64,000 bases of DNA from Lineus longissimus (Eukaryota; Nemertea; Pilidiophora; Heteronemertea; Lineidae). The stretch's first letter is position 1, and every line of letters starts with the position of its first letter. Shown one piece after another: positions 30,734 to 42,207 of this stretch. Both the position numbers and the translations under genes were made by a program. The stretch spans positions 14,136,001 to 14,200,000 of the forward strand of contig NC_088317.1 of NCBI RefSeq assembly GCF_910592395.1. Direction: 5' to 3'. The notes beneath the pieces were generated by a model. The model did not search any database, had not been told where the DNA came from, and saw only the letters and a program-made list of their open reading frames with translations.

Positions 30734-31714
30734 TCACTTATAACACTGAAGAGGTGCGTGGCTCTTCCCGTTTGGAACAGCCACCGTGTTCGTCGCAAAA
30801 GTAGTTACTGTATGCGGCTTTGAGGACGACACAGGTTTAACGACACTGGCACTCCTATTCTTTGACTCGGGCATTAACGGGACACAGGCAATTCGAGCCT
30901 GTTTACACATGAAGGCGCACAGCATGGAAAACGTGGGGTAGTCGTCCCTGGATTTCACCTCTGAATCACTGTACAAATGTCTGTCCACAATGGCAAACCA
31001 TCTGTCTTGCACAGAGCATGGTAGCTTGACAAGAGCCTTTTGCTGTTCGTTTGGATCGTCTAAGATTGCTAGCTGACTAATTGTGCTCATCGCCGTTTCA
31101 CACTGGGACAGAAAATCTGCAAAGTTCTGCATGGCCTTGCCATCGCCGTACTTTATAACGGGCCAGTTCTCTATTTTTTCGAGGAAAGAGCGGGCTAGAA
31201 CCAACTTGTTCCCATAACGTTGCTCGAGGAGGTCACGTGCCTTCGTGTACGCTTCATCGGTATTCGAGGATAGGAGGCCAACAATACAACGTTTAGCCTC
31301 ATCGGCCGTGTATTTACCCAGGTAATAGCACCTGTACCTAGCCAACGGGTAGCGGTCCTCAACTAGAACCTGGAAGGTGTTTCTCCAGACTGGGTACAAG
31401 AACGAGTCACCCTTAAAGACGTCGGGCTCTTTCCTTGGGAGTCCTTCACCCTTCTTAAATATGACATCAGCCAGAAGGCCAATAACGTGAGCTAGTTTCG
31501 TTTCGTCCGGTTGACTGCACGCACCACTTCGTTCCAGTTGTTCCTTCTGCTTAGCAAGTTCACCTTGCGTTTCCTGTAACTCTCGAATGAGACGTTCATT
31601 TTCTGTACGTAGCCGATATTTCTCGTCTTCCACCTGCATCAAGTTGCTCTGTTCAAACGAACCGGTGATGACATTGAAGTTACCATACAGATCATAATCG
31701 TCCTCGTCATCCAT
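30734..31714 (-). CDS. BEL/Pao gag (DUF1759), 326 aa
   Basis: Starts at ATG 31714 (MDDEDDYDLYGN). A coiled-coil-like stretch (YRLRTENERLIRELQETQGE, about residues 33-60) precedes the DUF1759 capsid-like domain (PDVFKGDSFLYPVWRNTF, LLSSNTDEAYTKARDLLEQR, FADFLSQCETAM). The frame ends CYK-TGA (30734-30736). The next residues downstream in the same frame give SEMHYLDMC, so the stop occupies the second Cys of a CX2CX3HX4C knuckle. It is therefore a nonsense mutation or, less likely, a read-through site between gag and pol. The frame is otherwise open. Confidence 0.88.
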   Translation of the reverse strand: MDDEDDYDLYGNFNVITGSFEQSNLMQVEDEKYRLRTENERLIRELQETQGELAKQKEQLERSGACSQPDETKLAHVIGLLADVIFKKGEGLPRKEPDVFKGDSFLYPVWRNTFQVLVEDRYPLARYRCYYLGKYTADEAKRCIVGLLSSNTDEAYTKARDLLEQRYGNKLVLARSFLEKIENWPVIKYGDGKAMQNFADFLSQCETAMSTISQLAILDDPNEQQKALVKLPCSVQDRWFAIVDRHLYSDSEVKSRDDYPTFSMLCAFMCKQARIACVPLMPESKNRSASVVKPVSSSKPHTVTTFATNTVAVPNGKSHAPLQCYK

Positions 31715-33120
31715 GGTGAGGATTCTCTAGACTCTTCCACGTTCCGACCAGCTAAGAAGAGTTTTTACTGTCACGGATCAGCAACGACGTACAACAAGCT
31801 AGCAGCATATTACGTCTAGAGAGAAATATCACTATCACAAATGTCTCATTAGCCTAAGAAACATCAATATCATCAAACAACATTGTTTCTTTCTTTTATA
31901 CTATGCAGCGGTGACACCTGACGGATACAAGACAAACTACAGGAAAAACCATGCGACCTGGCCACAGCCACTAAATCAACCTGAAGCGTCGTATTCTTTT
32001 ATCAACAACTTTTGACACTGTGTTCTATTATATCTATGACAGTTGTTTAGTAATAATCCCTCTTGTAGCTGATCGGATCTCTTTGGGAAGATATAGAAAT
32101 TAGGGGACAAAGACGTGTCCCAAAAAAGGAAAACAATCTCTCGAAATCTGGTTGGGCGGAAGCACTTCAGCGTCACCTACGCACGTGAGCAGAAATGGCG
32201 CGAAACCGAAAGAGGCACCTAATTTCAAAACCAACATAAATTAACTTGACGACAGTCACAGCTTGTTATCATCTCATTGAAGTAGTCCTCGTTGCGCTCC
32301 TGACTTGGCTGCCGATCATTTCGAAACTCCTCCTCAGCACGACGGCTTACAACTTGGGCTGGTGTCGACGTTGCAGCAAATCTAGACCTGCTTTGATTAC
32401 TACTACCAGTATCAGTTCTGTGGCTGGGACATCGCATTGGACCAACTATATTCTCAGCATGACCAAAATTCCCGTTACACTGCGCCACAGGATCATTTCT
32501 ACTTCTACACCGCTCGTATGACTATTCCTACTATTACACCGCTCTCCGGGATCGGCTCTCCGCGCCCTCTATCGGTAGATCTAGAAACTATCGCGGCAGC
32601 CAGTGTACGCTCCAACTCGTCGCATTCACAGCGGATTTCCTCTAACTCAAGGCCGATACCGGCTACTGCCACTCCACTTAGCACAGCTAGGGCACATCCA
32701 GAATGATTTGACGTGCTACCGGCCTTTGAGAAGCAATTCTCGGCCTATTTACATCGCTTGCTTCGCCCCAATCGAACTCGAATCCAGCAGACGACGCACT
32801 TTTGATCGTCGATTTTAACGGGACGGACAGTTTTCTTTTGCATAAATATACTCTTCGAATGTCAATATTCTTCTTCAACGACGGCTTGAAGTTAAAGTTC
32901 GTTACTCACAGCTTGTCTTCATTGCAAAGACATGCTCGCTCGATACTTGTTAAAAATGCACGTCCCGATTCACTTTTTTTTCGAAATGTCAAAAATGTCA
33001 ACAAACACTGTGAAATCGGCACATCCGTGCATCTCGCTCTCAGTTCAATCCAAATTTCCTCAATTTCGAAAGTCTATATCGTCACAAATCTTGTTATCCG
33101 GTCGGAGATACCACTTTATT
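31715..33120. other. 5' flank of the BEL/gypsy element, no gene recognised
   Basis: The element's 5' LTR and primer-binding site should lie in the first part (TAGCTGGTCGGAACGTGG at about 31742-31762 is a weak primer-site candidate), but no matching LTR exists on the far side to prove it. Open frames around 32225-32700 show no domain I recognise. Confidence 0.4.
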
Positions 33121-33988
33121 AGGGTGGTTTCGCAGGCGCACGGATAGCACGACGTGAACGTTTAGCTAGACGTAACCGTTTTATTTACTGCTGCGTCATT
33201 TTGGTGGTTTCGCTGCGCACGAGAAAACGGTTACGTTTAAGTCCAGGTGGCGCGAATTTTGAAAATGGCGGCACTCAGAGAACTCTTGCATTTGGCGATT
33301 GAAAATGAAGATGATGAGTTTGTGTACCTACTTTTTGAAGAAATGGCGGTGCCAAGGGGGGTAACATATGATCCAGCGTTGCCTAGATTCGATTTAGAGA
33401 CTTACACGGACGATCAATGTTGCAACGAATTCAGATTCCGTAAAGATGACATTCCTGTGCTCTGTCAATAACTCAATGCATAATAGTTTACAGAGCATGC
33501 CCCTGGCTGTGCCACACCCGTGCACCACTCTAGGCCTGCCTTCACAACATGAACACACAAGACAACACATTCCATCATCATCATGATCATGAATGCCCGG
33601 GGAAATATCCACATCATGACATGCATGAAATGCATGCGGCACAAGTGTCAAGTGTACATCCATGGGAGCGAAACATCGGCAACCGCACTTCATCATATTT
33701 TTTCGCCTGCAGGGATAGGTGATATCGACTACAAAAGCCATTTATTTGCAGCACAATATTCCTAATAACTATTACAGGTGCTACTCAGGATGTACGACTT
33801 CTGTGTCAGTGAAAATTCGTCAATTTTGCTGTCCGTTTAGACTTACGTGTATCGAGCCCGCTATCCGTCTTTTCCCTCCGTTTACGCGAAGGGACGTTGC
33901 GTACGACGTCACGACACCGCAAGTAGTGATGACGTCACCGCTGCTAATTGTTCACGTCGCGCTATCCGTGCGCCTGCGAAACCACCCT
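33121..33988 (+). mobile_element. PIF/Harbinger-derived element, 868 bp
   Basis: 39-bp terminal inverted repeats, AGGGTGGTTTCGCAGGCGCA... at 33121-33159 and 33950-33988, have one mismatch. A 3-bp direct repeat ATT lies at 33118-33120 and 33989-33991. It keeps the 5' coding part of a Harbinger transposase (33265-33471) but lacks the DDE core, so it is a non-autonomous deletion derivative. Confidence 0.9.
33265..33471 (+). pseudogene. Harbinger transposase N-terminal fragment, 68 aa
   Basis: From ATG 33265 (MAALRELLHLAIENEDDEFV) the frame reaches FDLETYTDDQCCNEFRFRKDDI, which matches the start of HARBI1-like transposases (RFxLxxxTDxQCxxxFRFxKxDI). A stop follows at 33469-33471, before any catalytic residue. 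An upstream in-frame ATG at 33247 exists, but the ATGGCGGC start has better context. The remainder of the element has no transposase sequence. Confidence 0.75.
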
Positions 33989-33991
33989 ATT

Positions 33992-34734
33992 TGTTGACTG
34001 TATCATGTACGAATAACAACGAACTAGAAATATAGAATTAAAACGCCTTTCTTTAACACCAAAACATATTTACAACTTTTGTTCGTCTGCTAGCTAAGCC
34101 TCGATCTCGATATCCCCTACGGGTCAATTCTATTACTTCACGAGGGGTGTTTTAACACGACGAGTCCAAACACCAGTGTTGCAAAATAGTTTTGGACTTG
34201 GCTTGTGAATTTCAGCCAGGTCCATGGTTGCACCCCTTACTAGTAAATTGTATATTGTAGTATAAACATTTTCCCATTATCCCCTTTGGAGAAATCACCG
34301 TCCTGCTGGAAGCGATTTTTGTAGGAAAAACCAACATCTCATGCATCTCATGCGCAAGTGGTCCCGTTACACCAACATAATTGATTTTTGAATGGTTGAA
34401 GAGAAAGAATTATCTCAATCTCCCATCTCAACGGTCTATTTATATTCGTTTTGACCATGACTGATTAAATGAAAAGACGAAGTCATAGGCTTCTGGCGGC
34501 AACCACTGCTTATTGTATTCCAATGTCTAGTATTGACCTTGTTTGTCAAGGGTACACTTTTTATAAACAAAATGTATGTGCATGCTGTGTCTTTATCGAT
34601 GTTGGTTAATAAAGGGCATCATTGTACCGGTAAGAGATCTGACAGATTCTTGTCATTGAGTTGATTGTGGATGTTTTAACAACAAACTGGTAATATCAAA
34701 AAAAGTTCAAGTCAGCTGGGCTTTAGCCCGAGCC
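33992..34734. other. Repeat copy and unannotated sequence
   Basis: Contains the dispersed repeat copy at 34014-34168. The rest is AT-rich, without a recognised feature. Confidence 0.4.
34014..34168 (+). repeat. Dispersed ~150-bp repeat, copy 2
   Basis: Same orientation and order of motifs as 13406-13552. Immediately to its left GTTGACTGTATCATGTACGA is an inverted match to the sequence left of copy 1, so that flank has been flipped relative to the body. Confidence 0.75.
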
Positions 34735-34980
34735 GCGAACGGTTTCCGAAGCAAAAAGCGACTAGGAGTATTACCCCCCTGGATAGGATGCTGATCTATC
34801 ACAGGTTAACTTCCATGGCAAGCCTGGTACCCATTTACTCCTGAGTGGAGAGAAGCAAGTAGGTTTAAGTGCCTTGCCAAAGGAAACAAAATGAAACAGT
34901 GCTGATCCGTTTGAGCATCCACAACGGCCTGCTTATAAGCTCGGCACTCTGACCACTCTGCCACTGATCCTCCTACTGGT
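34735..34980 (-). mobile_element. tRNA-derived SINE
   Basis: Read on the minus strand it begins with an A-box-bearing head (GTGGCAGAGTGGTCAGAGTG), a degenerate B-box region, then the body CCTTTGGCAAGGCACTTAAA and AGTAAATGGGTACCAGG. This body is typical of SINEs spread through marine invertebrate genomes. The ends are approximate. Confidence 0.8.
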
Positions 34981-37318
34981 AATATTGCAAACCAGAAATT
35001 GACTCTGACCGTATCATTTAGAATATCTGATGCGAAGGCCGAACATTCCAAAGGAATGCCACGCTTTGATCAATCTGTCATCTTCACCCACCAAGACATT
35101 GCAAGACGGCTCTTCTCAGCCTTGGTACAGGCATGGCGATTTTTCGGCGGTGTGAATCTTTAATAAAGTCTTCAACGCCGATAGAGCATGAGAACGTGTG
35201 GCCCAGGAAGTCCCCCAGTCCTGTCGCCCCACAATCAAAAAGCTCAATCAATTGCAATGTAGAGCCGGATGGAGAGTTGACCATATATATCATCCGACAC
35301 GGGCTTATTATATACCGTGAGATGAGAAATCGCGAGAAGAGTAATCATTATTTTCTACCACAATATTTTCTACTTCCCTGGACCATGACAATTACCATTT
35401 CTAACGCTGCTGTCCACTTCTCCATTCAATCAATGATAGTAGGGTCGAAGACAATACAAAGGTTACATGCAAAAGCATGTTCATCTTGACCACAAAGGTT
35501 TTTGCGACTAATCAAGATATACTGTGAGTATAATACCATGAGATTGAGGATGCTGAATGTATCAAGATTATCTTCACGTTACGCCTGGTTGCACAAGTCA
35601 CCGTACACACGATTGACCGATAACACAGGGCATGCACCTGGTGAACGTCTGGTCATCCCTAAAAATAGCACGGGATAGTCTGACCATCGAAACTAGGCTA
35701 TAAATTAGGTTAACTTCCACACATCGCACAGCGGAGTATATTTCAATAGGTCAATCAAAACAAGGATAGCTCTCTACTACAGCCTCGGTCTCATGAATGT
35801 TCGTCTTTTCAGCCTCCCTATTTGAAATGGGCCTACATCCTGTGGCGCATGGTACTCTCACCGAAGTTGGCATCTCGCGATTTCGCATTCCGTATCTCGC
35901 GGTTTATAATAAGCCTTCGACACGAAGTCCAATGGAGCTTAGCCAAATATTCAACAATAAGGAGATAAAGATACAAACAAATGACCTCATGCCTAGTTGA
36001 CTGCAACTTGCAATTCAATATGCCAGTCTATGCACAAGTCATGCTACATTCGGTGGTCGACATCTTGTATACATTTACATGCAGCACGCGCACTAGTGGA
36101 TAAACAATTATTTGTTTTACATTTGCCTTGCAAGCGGAAACTCCGGTTTTTTTTAATTACAGAGTGATGGATATAGTTACAAATTTATGCATTTCAAAAT
36201 TCATTGAGTGTGTTATAATCGTGCAATGCACCCCACCGATGTGTGTAGATGATTGAAACAGACGCATTTGATGGTAGCTGTTTGAATTATGCCTGTGGCT
36301 AGTATATTAACTTCGTACCAGGATATTAGCTTTACTAGCCACTGGGAGCTTTGCTGGTGCCTGTAAATCAGCGTAGGGGCCTATATCTGGGCCTGGTTGA
36401 GTCACGTTATCCTTAACGGTTACGTTAATGTAAGTATCCTTACGAACGTTATCTCTTTCAGTTAATCCCATTAGATTATCATGTTAAGACTTAACGGCGC
36501 CGTTAAAGCTAACGTAATTTTGAATTACCCACCCCTGATGATGATCTGTGACCGTTAAGTAAGGAGTTCGAAGAATTGTTATTGAACGACGCTATTTGTA
36601 TGCATCAATATATTGCATATTATAAACATTTATGAAAAAGATGTGCTTGTCCCTGATCCAGTGTCGTTGCAAGGGATTCATTTAACAAAGTGGCTAACTA
36701 ACTCGGACATGGAGTTAAATTCAGATTGGTATAACTATATTACCATTTTCTTTTTCTGTTCATTTTCCTATGTCGGTGAAGTTTTCATTATATCCAGTAT
36801 TCAAAAGTGGTATTTTGGTAAACGACTCAATTTCGGCATGTGTGATGAAGTTTGTGTATGCACGTGCATATCAATTCATACGAGCAGTATCGGTCGTTTC
36901 GTCACGGGCGGAATTCAGAATTTTTAGGTTATTATTCAAACAAGTAGCCAGTCATTGTCTTCTGATTGGCGTCAACGAAGTACATGTACTCTAGTTTTAT
37001 CGATCTTAGACTTAATTTATACTAATAAAACGAGGTAAAGTGCCAGCGGAACATTACGTCATTATCGTCGGAAAATTTGTGGTCGCCAATGTCCCATCGT
37101 TCATCCAAATTGAACATTCTGAATGTGTGCATAATATAGTTTCATCCATTTCTTCAATCTTCAGAAACGGTCTTCGATCGGATGGATATACGTGTACTAA
37201 CTTACTTGCAGCCCATACACTTTCAGAATTCTTCACTTTTTAAGGAATTCAATGCAATTGGGCATCTCAGTTGTTTCTGTGTAACTCATCGGCATTCACC
37301 AACCACGGGCCTTTCGTG
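34981..37318. other. Upstream region of GPCR copy 1, a diverged duplicate of 40070-41010
   Basis: From about 35240 short blocks match the spacers before GPCR copies 2 and 3 in order (AGCTCAATCAATT, TCATGCCTAGTTGACTGCAA, GCCACTGGGAGCTTTGCTGG). About 165 bp at 36376-36540, rich in TTAACG words and ending ACCCACCCCTGAT, is absent from the other copies and looks like a small insertion. No gene was recognised. Confidence 0.65.
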
Positions 37319-38278
37319 ATGGGCTCAACGCAACAGCCCAGATTTGACCAACTGGATGATTTTTGGGAATGGCGGCTTCAGAAGGCGTTGCCAATCTATG
37401 CTGCGCCCGTTATCGTTACAGTCGGTTCGATATTCAATACTCTGACCATAACAGTCCTGCTTGGGCGGAAATTTGGGAAATCTTCGACTAGAATTCTCCT
37501 CATATCACTCTCGGTGATCGATACCATTGTCCTCTTGACCTACGCACACGTCTGGATAGAGACTGTTTTCGGATTAACTCTCTGGATGGTCTCTGCAGCA
37601 TTCTGCCCGATACATTATTTCTCCACCTACCTATTCACTCACTTGTCGAGTTGGAGTGTGATGCTACTAACAGTGGAACGTATGATCTCAGTATCCTTCC
37701 CCCTAAGGGCCAGATTGATATGTACTCGAAAATCTACCTGCGTCGTCCTCATTGTTGTGACCACCTTCTTATTTTCTCTCAATGTCCCTTTGCTTTTTAT
37801 GTTTAGAATCGAAAACGGCGAATGTCCTTATCCAAGTGTTTATTTCTGGAATATCATCTGGCAATGGATTGACACGCTTGTTTTCTCTGGAATCCCAGCC
37901 TTCGTCATAATTGCTTGTAATTGTTCAATTCTGTACAAGGTTGTGAAGAGGCAAAGGAAACGAAAGCATCTACAGAATCAAGGCACCGCTCAAGATGATC
38001 AGTCGGCTCAGTTAACCAGCATGACAAAAATGTTAACTACCGTCAGTGTTATGTTCCTATTATTGACCTTACCAATGACGATATTTGGTGTAACATTTGG
38101 GAAGATGAGGGCGTCACTTAGCTTGCGGCAGTTTGCCGCCATGTCCCTCATGCGCAGTGTTGCGCGTCTGCTCGCCAGTATCAACAACGCGATTAATTTT
38201 CTACTGTACTGCTTGAGTGGGACCCAGTTCCGGCGGGAAGTTTATAGAATGTTACGAGGAATAAAGGCAACTGGGTGA
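37319..38278 (+). CDS. Class A GPCR, tandem copy 1 (319 aa)
   Basis: An intronless seven-helix receptor, probably for a neuropeptide (FMRFamide/TRH-receptor-like branch by general look). The ligand is not predictable. Class A landmarks: Asn40 in GSIFN (TM1), Asp68 in LSVID (TM2), Cys96 and Cys169 for the extracellular disulfide, Glu120-Arg121-Met122 in place of DRY, Pro193 (TM5), TLP252 (TM6), and NFLLY at 293-297 in place of NPxxY. The third loop is short and basic (KRQRKRKH). I chose the ATG of MGSTQQ, the only one before TM1. The frame is open upstream from 37244 without ATG. Relative to copies 2 and 3 it differs mainly in TM2 and TM3 (LSVIDTIVLL, FTHLSS). AATAAA lies 178 bp past the stop. 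There is no signal peptide. Confidence 0.9.
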   Translation: MGSTQQPRFDQLDDFWEWRLQKALPIYAAPVIVTVGSIFNTLTITVLLGRKFGKSSTRILLISLSVIDTIVLLTYAHVWIETVFGLTLWMVSAAFCPIHYFSTYLFTHLSSWSVMLLTVERMISVSFPLRARLICTRKSTCVVLIVVTTFLFSLNVPLLFMFRIENGECPYPSVYFWNIIWQWIDTLVFSGIPAFVIIACNCSILYKVVKRQRKRKHLQNQGTAQDDQSAQLTSMTKMLTTVSVMFLLLTLPMTIFGVTFGKMRASLSLRQFAAMSLMRSVARLLASINNAINFLLYCLSGTQFRREVYRMLRGIKATG

Positions 38279-38455
38279 GAACAAAGAAGCATTAGGCCAA
38301 GTATAGAATATATTTCGAGATGTTACATTGTATAAATGATCATTTAGTGGAGTTATCTTATTTTAGTATATTTCAGAAGGCATTCATGCTGTCCTTCTTA
38401 GTTCGTGGTGTACGGACAAATTGCCTTGAAGTGTGTCGGCTTTTCTTCTACAATC

Positions 38456-38461
38456 AATAAA
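38456..38461 (+). terminator. Poly(A) signal, GPCR copy 1
   Basis: AATAAA in CAATCAATAAAAAGACG, followed by a long C-run (38471-38494). The same context recurs after copies 2 and 3. Confidence 0.65.
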
Positions 38462-41037
38462 AAGACGTCTTCCCCCCCCCCCCCCCCCCCCCCGATTTAG
38501 AGACTCGTTTGTGTAAAGAAATAGTTTTCAAATTTTCCCTGGCTTCAAGGGATATCCCGACATGCAAAAGTGATACCCTCTTCGAAACCCTGCTCACTAG
38601 TAAATGGTTGTCGTCTGAATGGTATACCGGCGTGTTTATCAAAGTGACCGTTTCGTAGACGACTCGACCAAAACAACTAAGCATCTCCCATGCGGAAAAA
38701 ATACGGAGAAGCCACAGTGAATCTGTCGTGCTGGCTGCCTACTACACTGCTAACTGTTGAAAACAGGTAATAGTGTGTTGGACTCCCCGTCAGTGCATCT
38801 GCTGAATGTCTGAATCATCTTGTTTTGGCAGAGACGCAACATCAATTTTTTTCTGAGATTTGATATCAGTTTGAAGCATAGCAAAAATCAGTGCCACCCA
38901 TTGGGATGCTGACTATATTTCCGTTAGCCCAGGTAACCTTGACCCTATCCGCCACGTAGCGGAGGGTCGAGGAGGCCTCGTTGATTAACCTGAGGCGAGC
39001 CATACATTTTCGGTGCATACAGTGGATGTACTGCAATACCGAGCGCTCTGGTATTGAAGATTATTCACTTGGATCGAGGTTAATACCCAATCAAAGGAAA
39101 AACACATGACCGGACACCGGAAGCTTATGCCCCCGAATCGAGTTCATGACGAGTGAATGCCGTCAAGTACCAGTCTCTGTAATGAGTGAATGGAGGAGAC
39201 TGGTGAAAGAGTCTATATTTCCGTGGCAAAGTACGAATGCTTTTATCGTTATGAGTACGGTAAGGTGCTTACTTCCATAAAACAAACGTTCCCGCAAATA
39301 TAGTTGCTCATAAACCGCAGGATTCACATTATAAGAATCTATCACCTCTAAAGCTGATCACTGAGATAATTTTGGTTCATCAGTTGCCTATTAGGTGGCA
39401 GGACTGAAGGAAGCCTTTCAAGCCTCCTAGTAGCCAAAAGATGAATTAATTTTTTTTGCTCTTTGTATTGGATATTCTCATGATTAAAAGCCAAAACAAA
39501 TGTAATGTATATCCGGTTAAGGTAGTACAGAACTTATTTTTTGTGTGAACCTTTTATTGATATGTGACGTGTTCACCTCATTCGTCGTGATAAGAGAATT
39601 GTTACTTTGGGCCCGAAATGTTGTCAGGAAGGAGAGAATTTAGGATTTCGCCCACGGCCTATAACGATTATTAACGATACGAGTCTTCTGACACATTAAG
39701 TAAGAATCCGTGTAGGCCACTATCATTGAGGACACCCAGATAAATATTGGTACATATGTAGCCACCAAGTGCCCCGAAAAACGATAATCCAGTGGCTAAG
39801 TCGCAGCGTGATATTAATCTCTGGATGCACTCCCCACCCAGATAGAGAAATTGGATTTTCCGTACACGTTATTCTGGAAACGCATTCTTTCTGGACACAG
39901 GTCGTAATCGTGTTAAAGGTTCAACATCAATATAACAACTTGTTCATGTGACGCTTTTGGAAAGGAGAAGTCTATTGATTCACTTATCAGTGATCCGTTA
40001 TTTCTGCCAGTGTCAACTATGTCATTTTGTATCGCCGATAACAGCTACATGTACTATGTCACATTCAATCGAAACGCTCAATCAATTTTAATGTAGAGTC
40101 ATGCCACTCGACACAAAGCCCAATGGAACATATTTGTCTACGCTCAGCCAAATATTCCACGAAAAGGTGATACAGACACAAAATATACCTTTCATGCCTA
40201 GTTGACTGCAACTTCAAACGCAAAATGCCAGTCTATATACACATGCCTCATTTGGTGGTCTGCATGTATTTAGTTAGCACACGGACCAGCGCAGAAAAAA
40301 AGCAATATTTGTTTATTTGTTTAACATTTGCCTTGCGGGCGGATTAGTCCGTTTTTTTTAAATTACAGAGTAATATCATCGCGCGTGCAATGCAACCCTC
40401 CTATGTGTGTAGTTTGGTTGGAACACACGCATTTGTTGGTACTGTTCGAATTACGCATGTGGCTAGCTAGAATTCTTGATACCAGGATATCAACTTACAA
40501 GCCACTGGGAGCTTTGCTGGTGATTTGCCTGCAAATCAGCATACATGGAATGTATTTGATCTGTGACCGTAATGGCTAGCTAGGACATGGAGTTAGTTTC
40601 AGATTGGTATAACTACATTACTTTCCTTTCCTTTCTGTTCATTTTCCTATTTTGGTGAAGTCACCACTGGTACTTTGGTAAACGACTCAATTTCGGCTAG
40701 CGAAACGAAGTGTGTGTATCCATGCGCATATGACTTGAACTTTCATACGTTGTCGAACAGTATCAGTAGTTTCGTCACGAACGTAGTTCAACATTTGTGT
40801 CCCTTTGAAAAACCTAAACAAAAACGGAACACACGTCATTACCTACGGAAAACTTGGGGTCGCCAATGTCCCATCGTTTATCCAAATTTAACATTCTGAA
40901 TTTGTGCCCATCCATTTCTTCAATCTTTAGAAGCGGTCTACGATTGGATATTATTTGCTGCCCATACACTTTCAGAACCCTTCACTTTTAGAAGTAATTG
41001 GGTATCTCAGTTGTTTCTGTGTTACTCATCGGCATTC

Positions 41038-42024
41038 ATGATCAACAACCACAGGCCTTTTGTGATGGGCTTTACGCAACAACAAAGATTTGAGCAGCTG
41101 ATTGATTTTTGGGAATGGCGGCTTCAGAAGGCGTTGCCTATCTATGCCGCTCCCGTTATCGTTACAGTCGGCTCGATATTCAATACTCTGACCATAACAG
41201 TCCTGCTTGGGCGGAAATTTGGGAAATCTTCAACTAGAATTCTCCTCATATCACTCGCCGTGATTGATACAATTGTCCTGTGGACATACGCACACGTCTG
41301 GATAGAGACTGTTTTCGGATTAACTCTCTGGATGGTCTCTGCAGCATTCTGCCCGATACATTATTTCTCTACCTACCTATTCGCTGACTTGGCGAGTTGG
41401 AGTGTGATGCTACTAACAGTGGAACGCATGATCTCAGTATCCTTCCCCCTAAGGGCCAGAGTGATATGTACTCGAAAATCTACCTGCGTCGTCCTCATTG
41501 TTGTGACCACCTTCTTATTTTCTCTCAATGTCCCTTTGCTTTTTATGTTTAGAATCGAAAACGGCGAATGTCCTTACCCAAGTGTTTATTTCTGGAATAT
41601 CATCTGGCAATGGATTGACACGCTTGTTTTCTCTGGAATCCCAGCCTTCGTCATAATTGCTTGTAATTGTTCAATTCTGTACAAGGTTGTGAAGAGGCAA
41701 AGGAAACGAAAGCATCTACAGAATCAAGGCACCGCTCAAGATGATCAGTCGGCTCAGTTAACCAGCATGACAAAAATGTTAACTACCGTCAGTGTTATGT
41801 TCCTATTATTGACCTTACCAATGACGATATTTGGTGTAACATTTGGGAAGATGAGGGCGTCACTTAGCTTGCGGCAGTTTGCCGCCATGTCCCTCATGCG
41901 CAGTGTTGCGCGTCTGCTCGCCAGTATCAACAACGCGATTAATTTTCTACTGTACTGCTTGAGTGGGACCCAGTTCCGGCGGGAAGTTTATAGAATGTTA
42001 CGAGGAATAAAGGCAACTGGGTGA
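41038..42024 (+). CDS. Class A GPCR, tandem copy 2 (328 aa)
   Basis: Paralogue of copy 1 with all the same landmarks (ERM for DRY, NFLLY for NPxxY, paired Cys, basic third loop). The first ATG gives MINNHRPFVMGFTQQ. A second ATG at 41068 matches the start of copy 1, so the start may be nine codons longer or not. The region from TM4 to the end is almost identical in DNA to the other two copies, while TM2-TM3 carries LAVIDTIVLW and FADLAS shared with copy 3. AATAAA lies at 42202-42207. There is no intron, signal peptide or lesion. Confidence 0.9.
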   Translation: MINNHRPFVMGFTQQQRFEQLIDFWEWRLQKALPIYAAPVIVTVGSIFNTLTITVLLGRKFGKSSTRILLISLAVIDTIVLWTYAHVWIETVFGLTLWMVSAAFCPIHYFSTYLFADLASWSVMLLTVERMISVSFPLRARVICTRKSTCVVLIVVTTFLFSLNVPLLFMFRIENGECPYPSVYFWNIIWQWIDTLVFSGIPAFVIIACNCSILYKVVKRQRKRKHLQNQGTAQDDQSAQLTSMTKMLTTVSVMFLLLTLPMTIFGVTFGKMRASLSLRQFAAMSLMRSVARLLASINNAINFLLYCLSGTQFRREVYRMLRGIKATG

Positions 42025-42201
42025 GAACAAAGAAGCATTAGGCCAAGTATAGAATATATTTCAAGATGTTACATTGTATAAATGATCATTTAGTGGAGTT
42101 ATCTTATTTTAGTATATTTCAGTAGGCATTCATGCTGTCCTTCTTAGTTCGTGGTGTACGGACAAATTGCCTTGAAGTGTGTCGGCTTTTCTTCTACAAT
42201 C

Positions 42202-42207
42202 AATAAA
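42202..42207 (+). terminator. Poly(A) signal, GPCR copy 2
   Basis: AATAAA in CAATCAATAAAGAGACG, followed by a shorter C-run (42219-42232) than after copy 1. Confidence 0.65.

Noticed and set aside
32225-32706. Open frames on both strands suggestive of a small exon
   Set aside because: No start context, splice-site pair or domain gave one strand preference over the other.
38454-38684. Minus-strand frames after GPCR copies 1 and 2
   Set aside because: They run through the C-run and are preserved only because the spacer is duplicated. The C-run length change between copies (38471-38494, 42219-42232) alters their ends.
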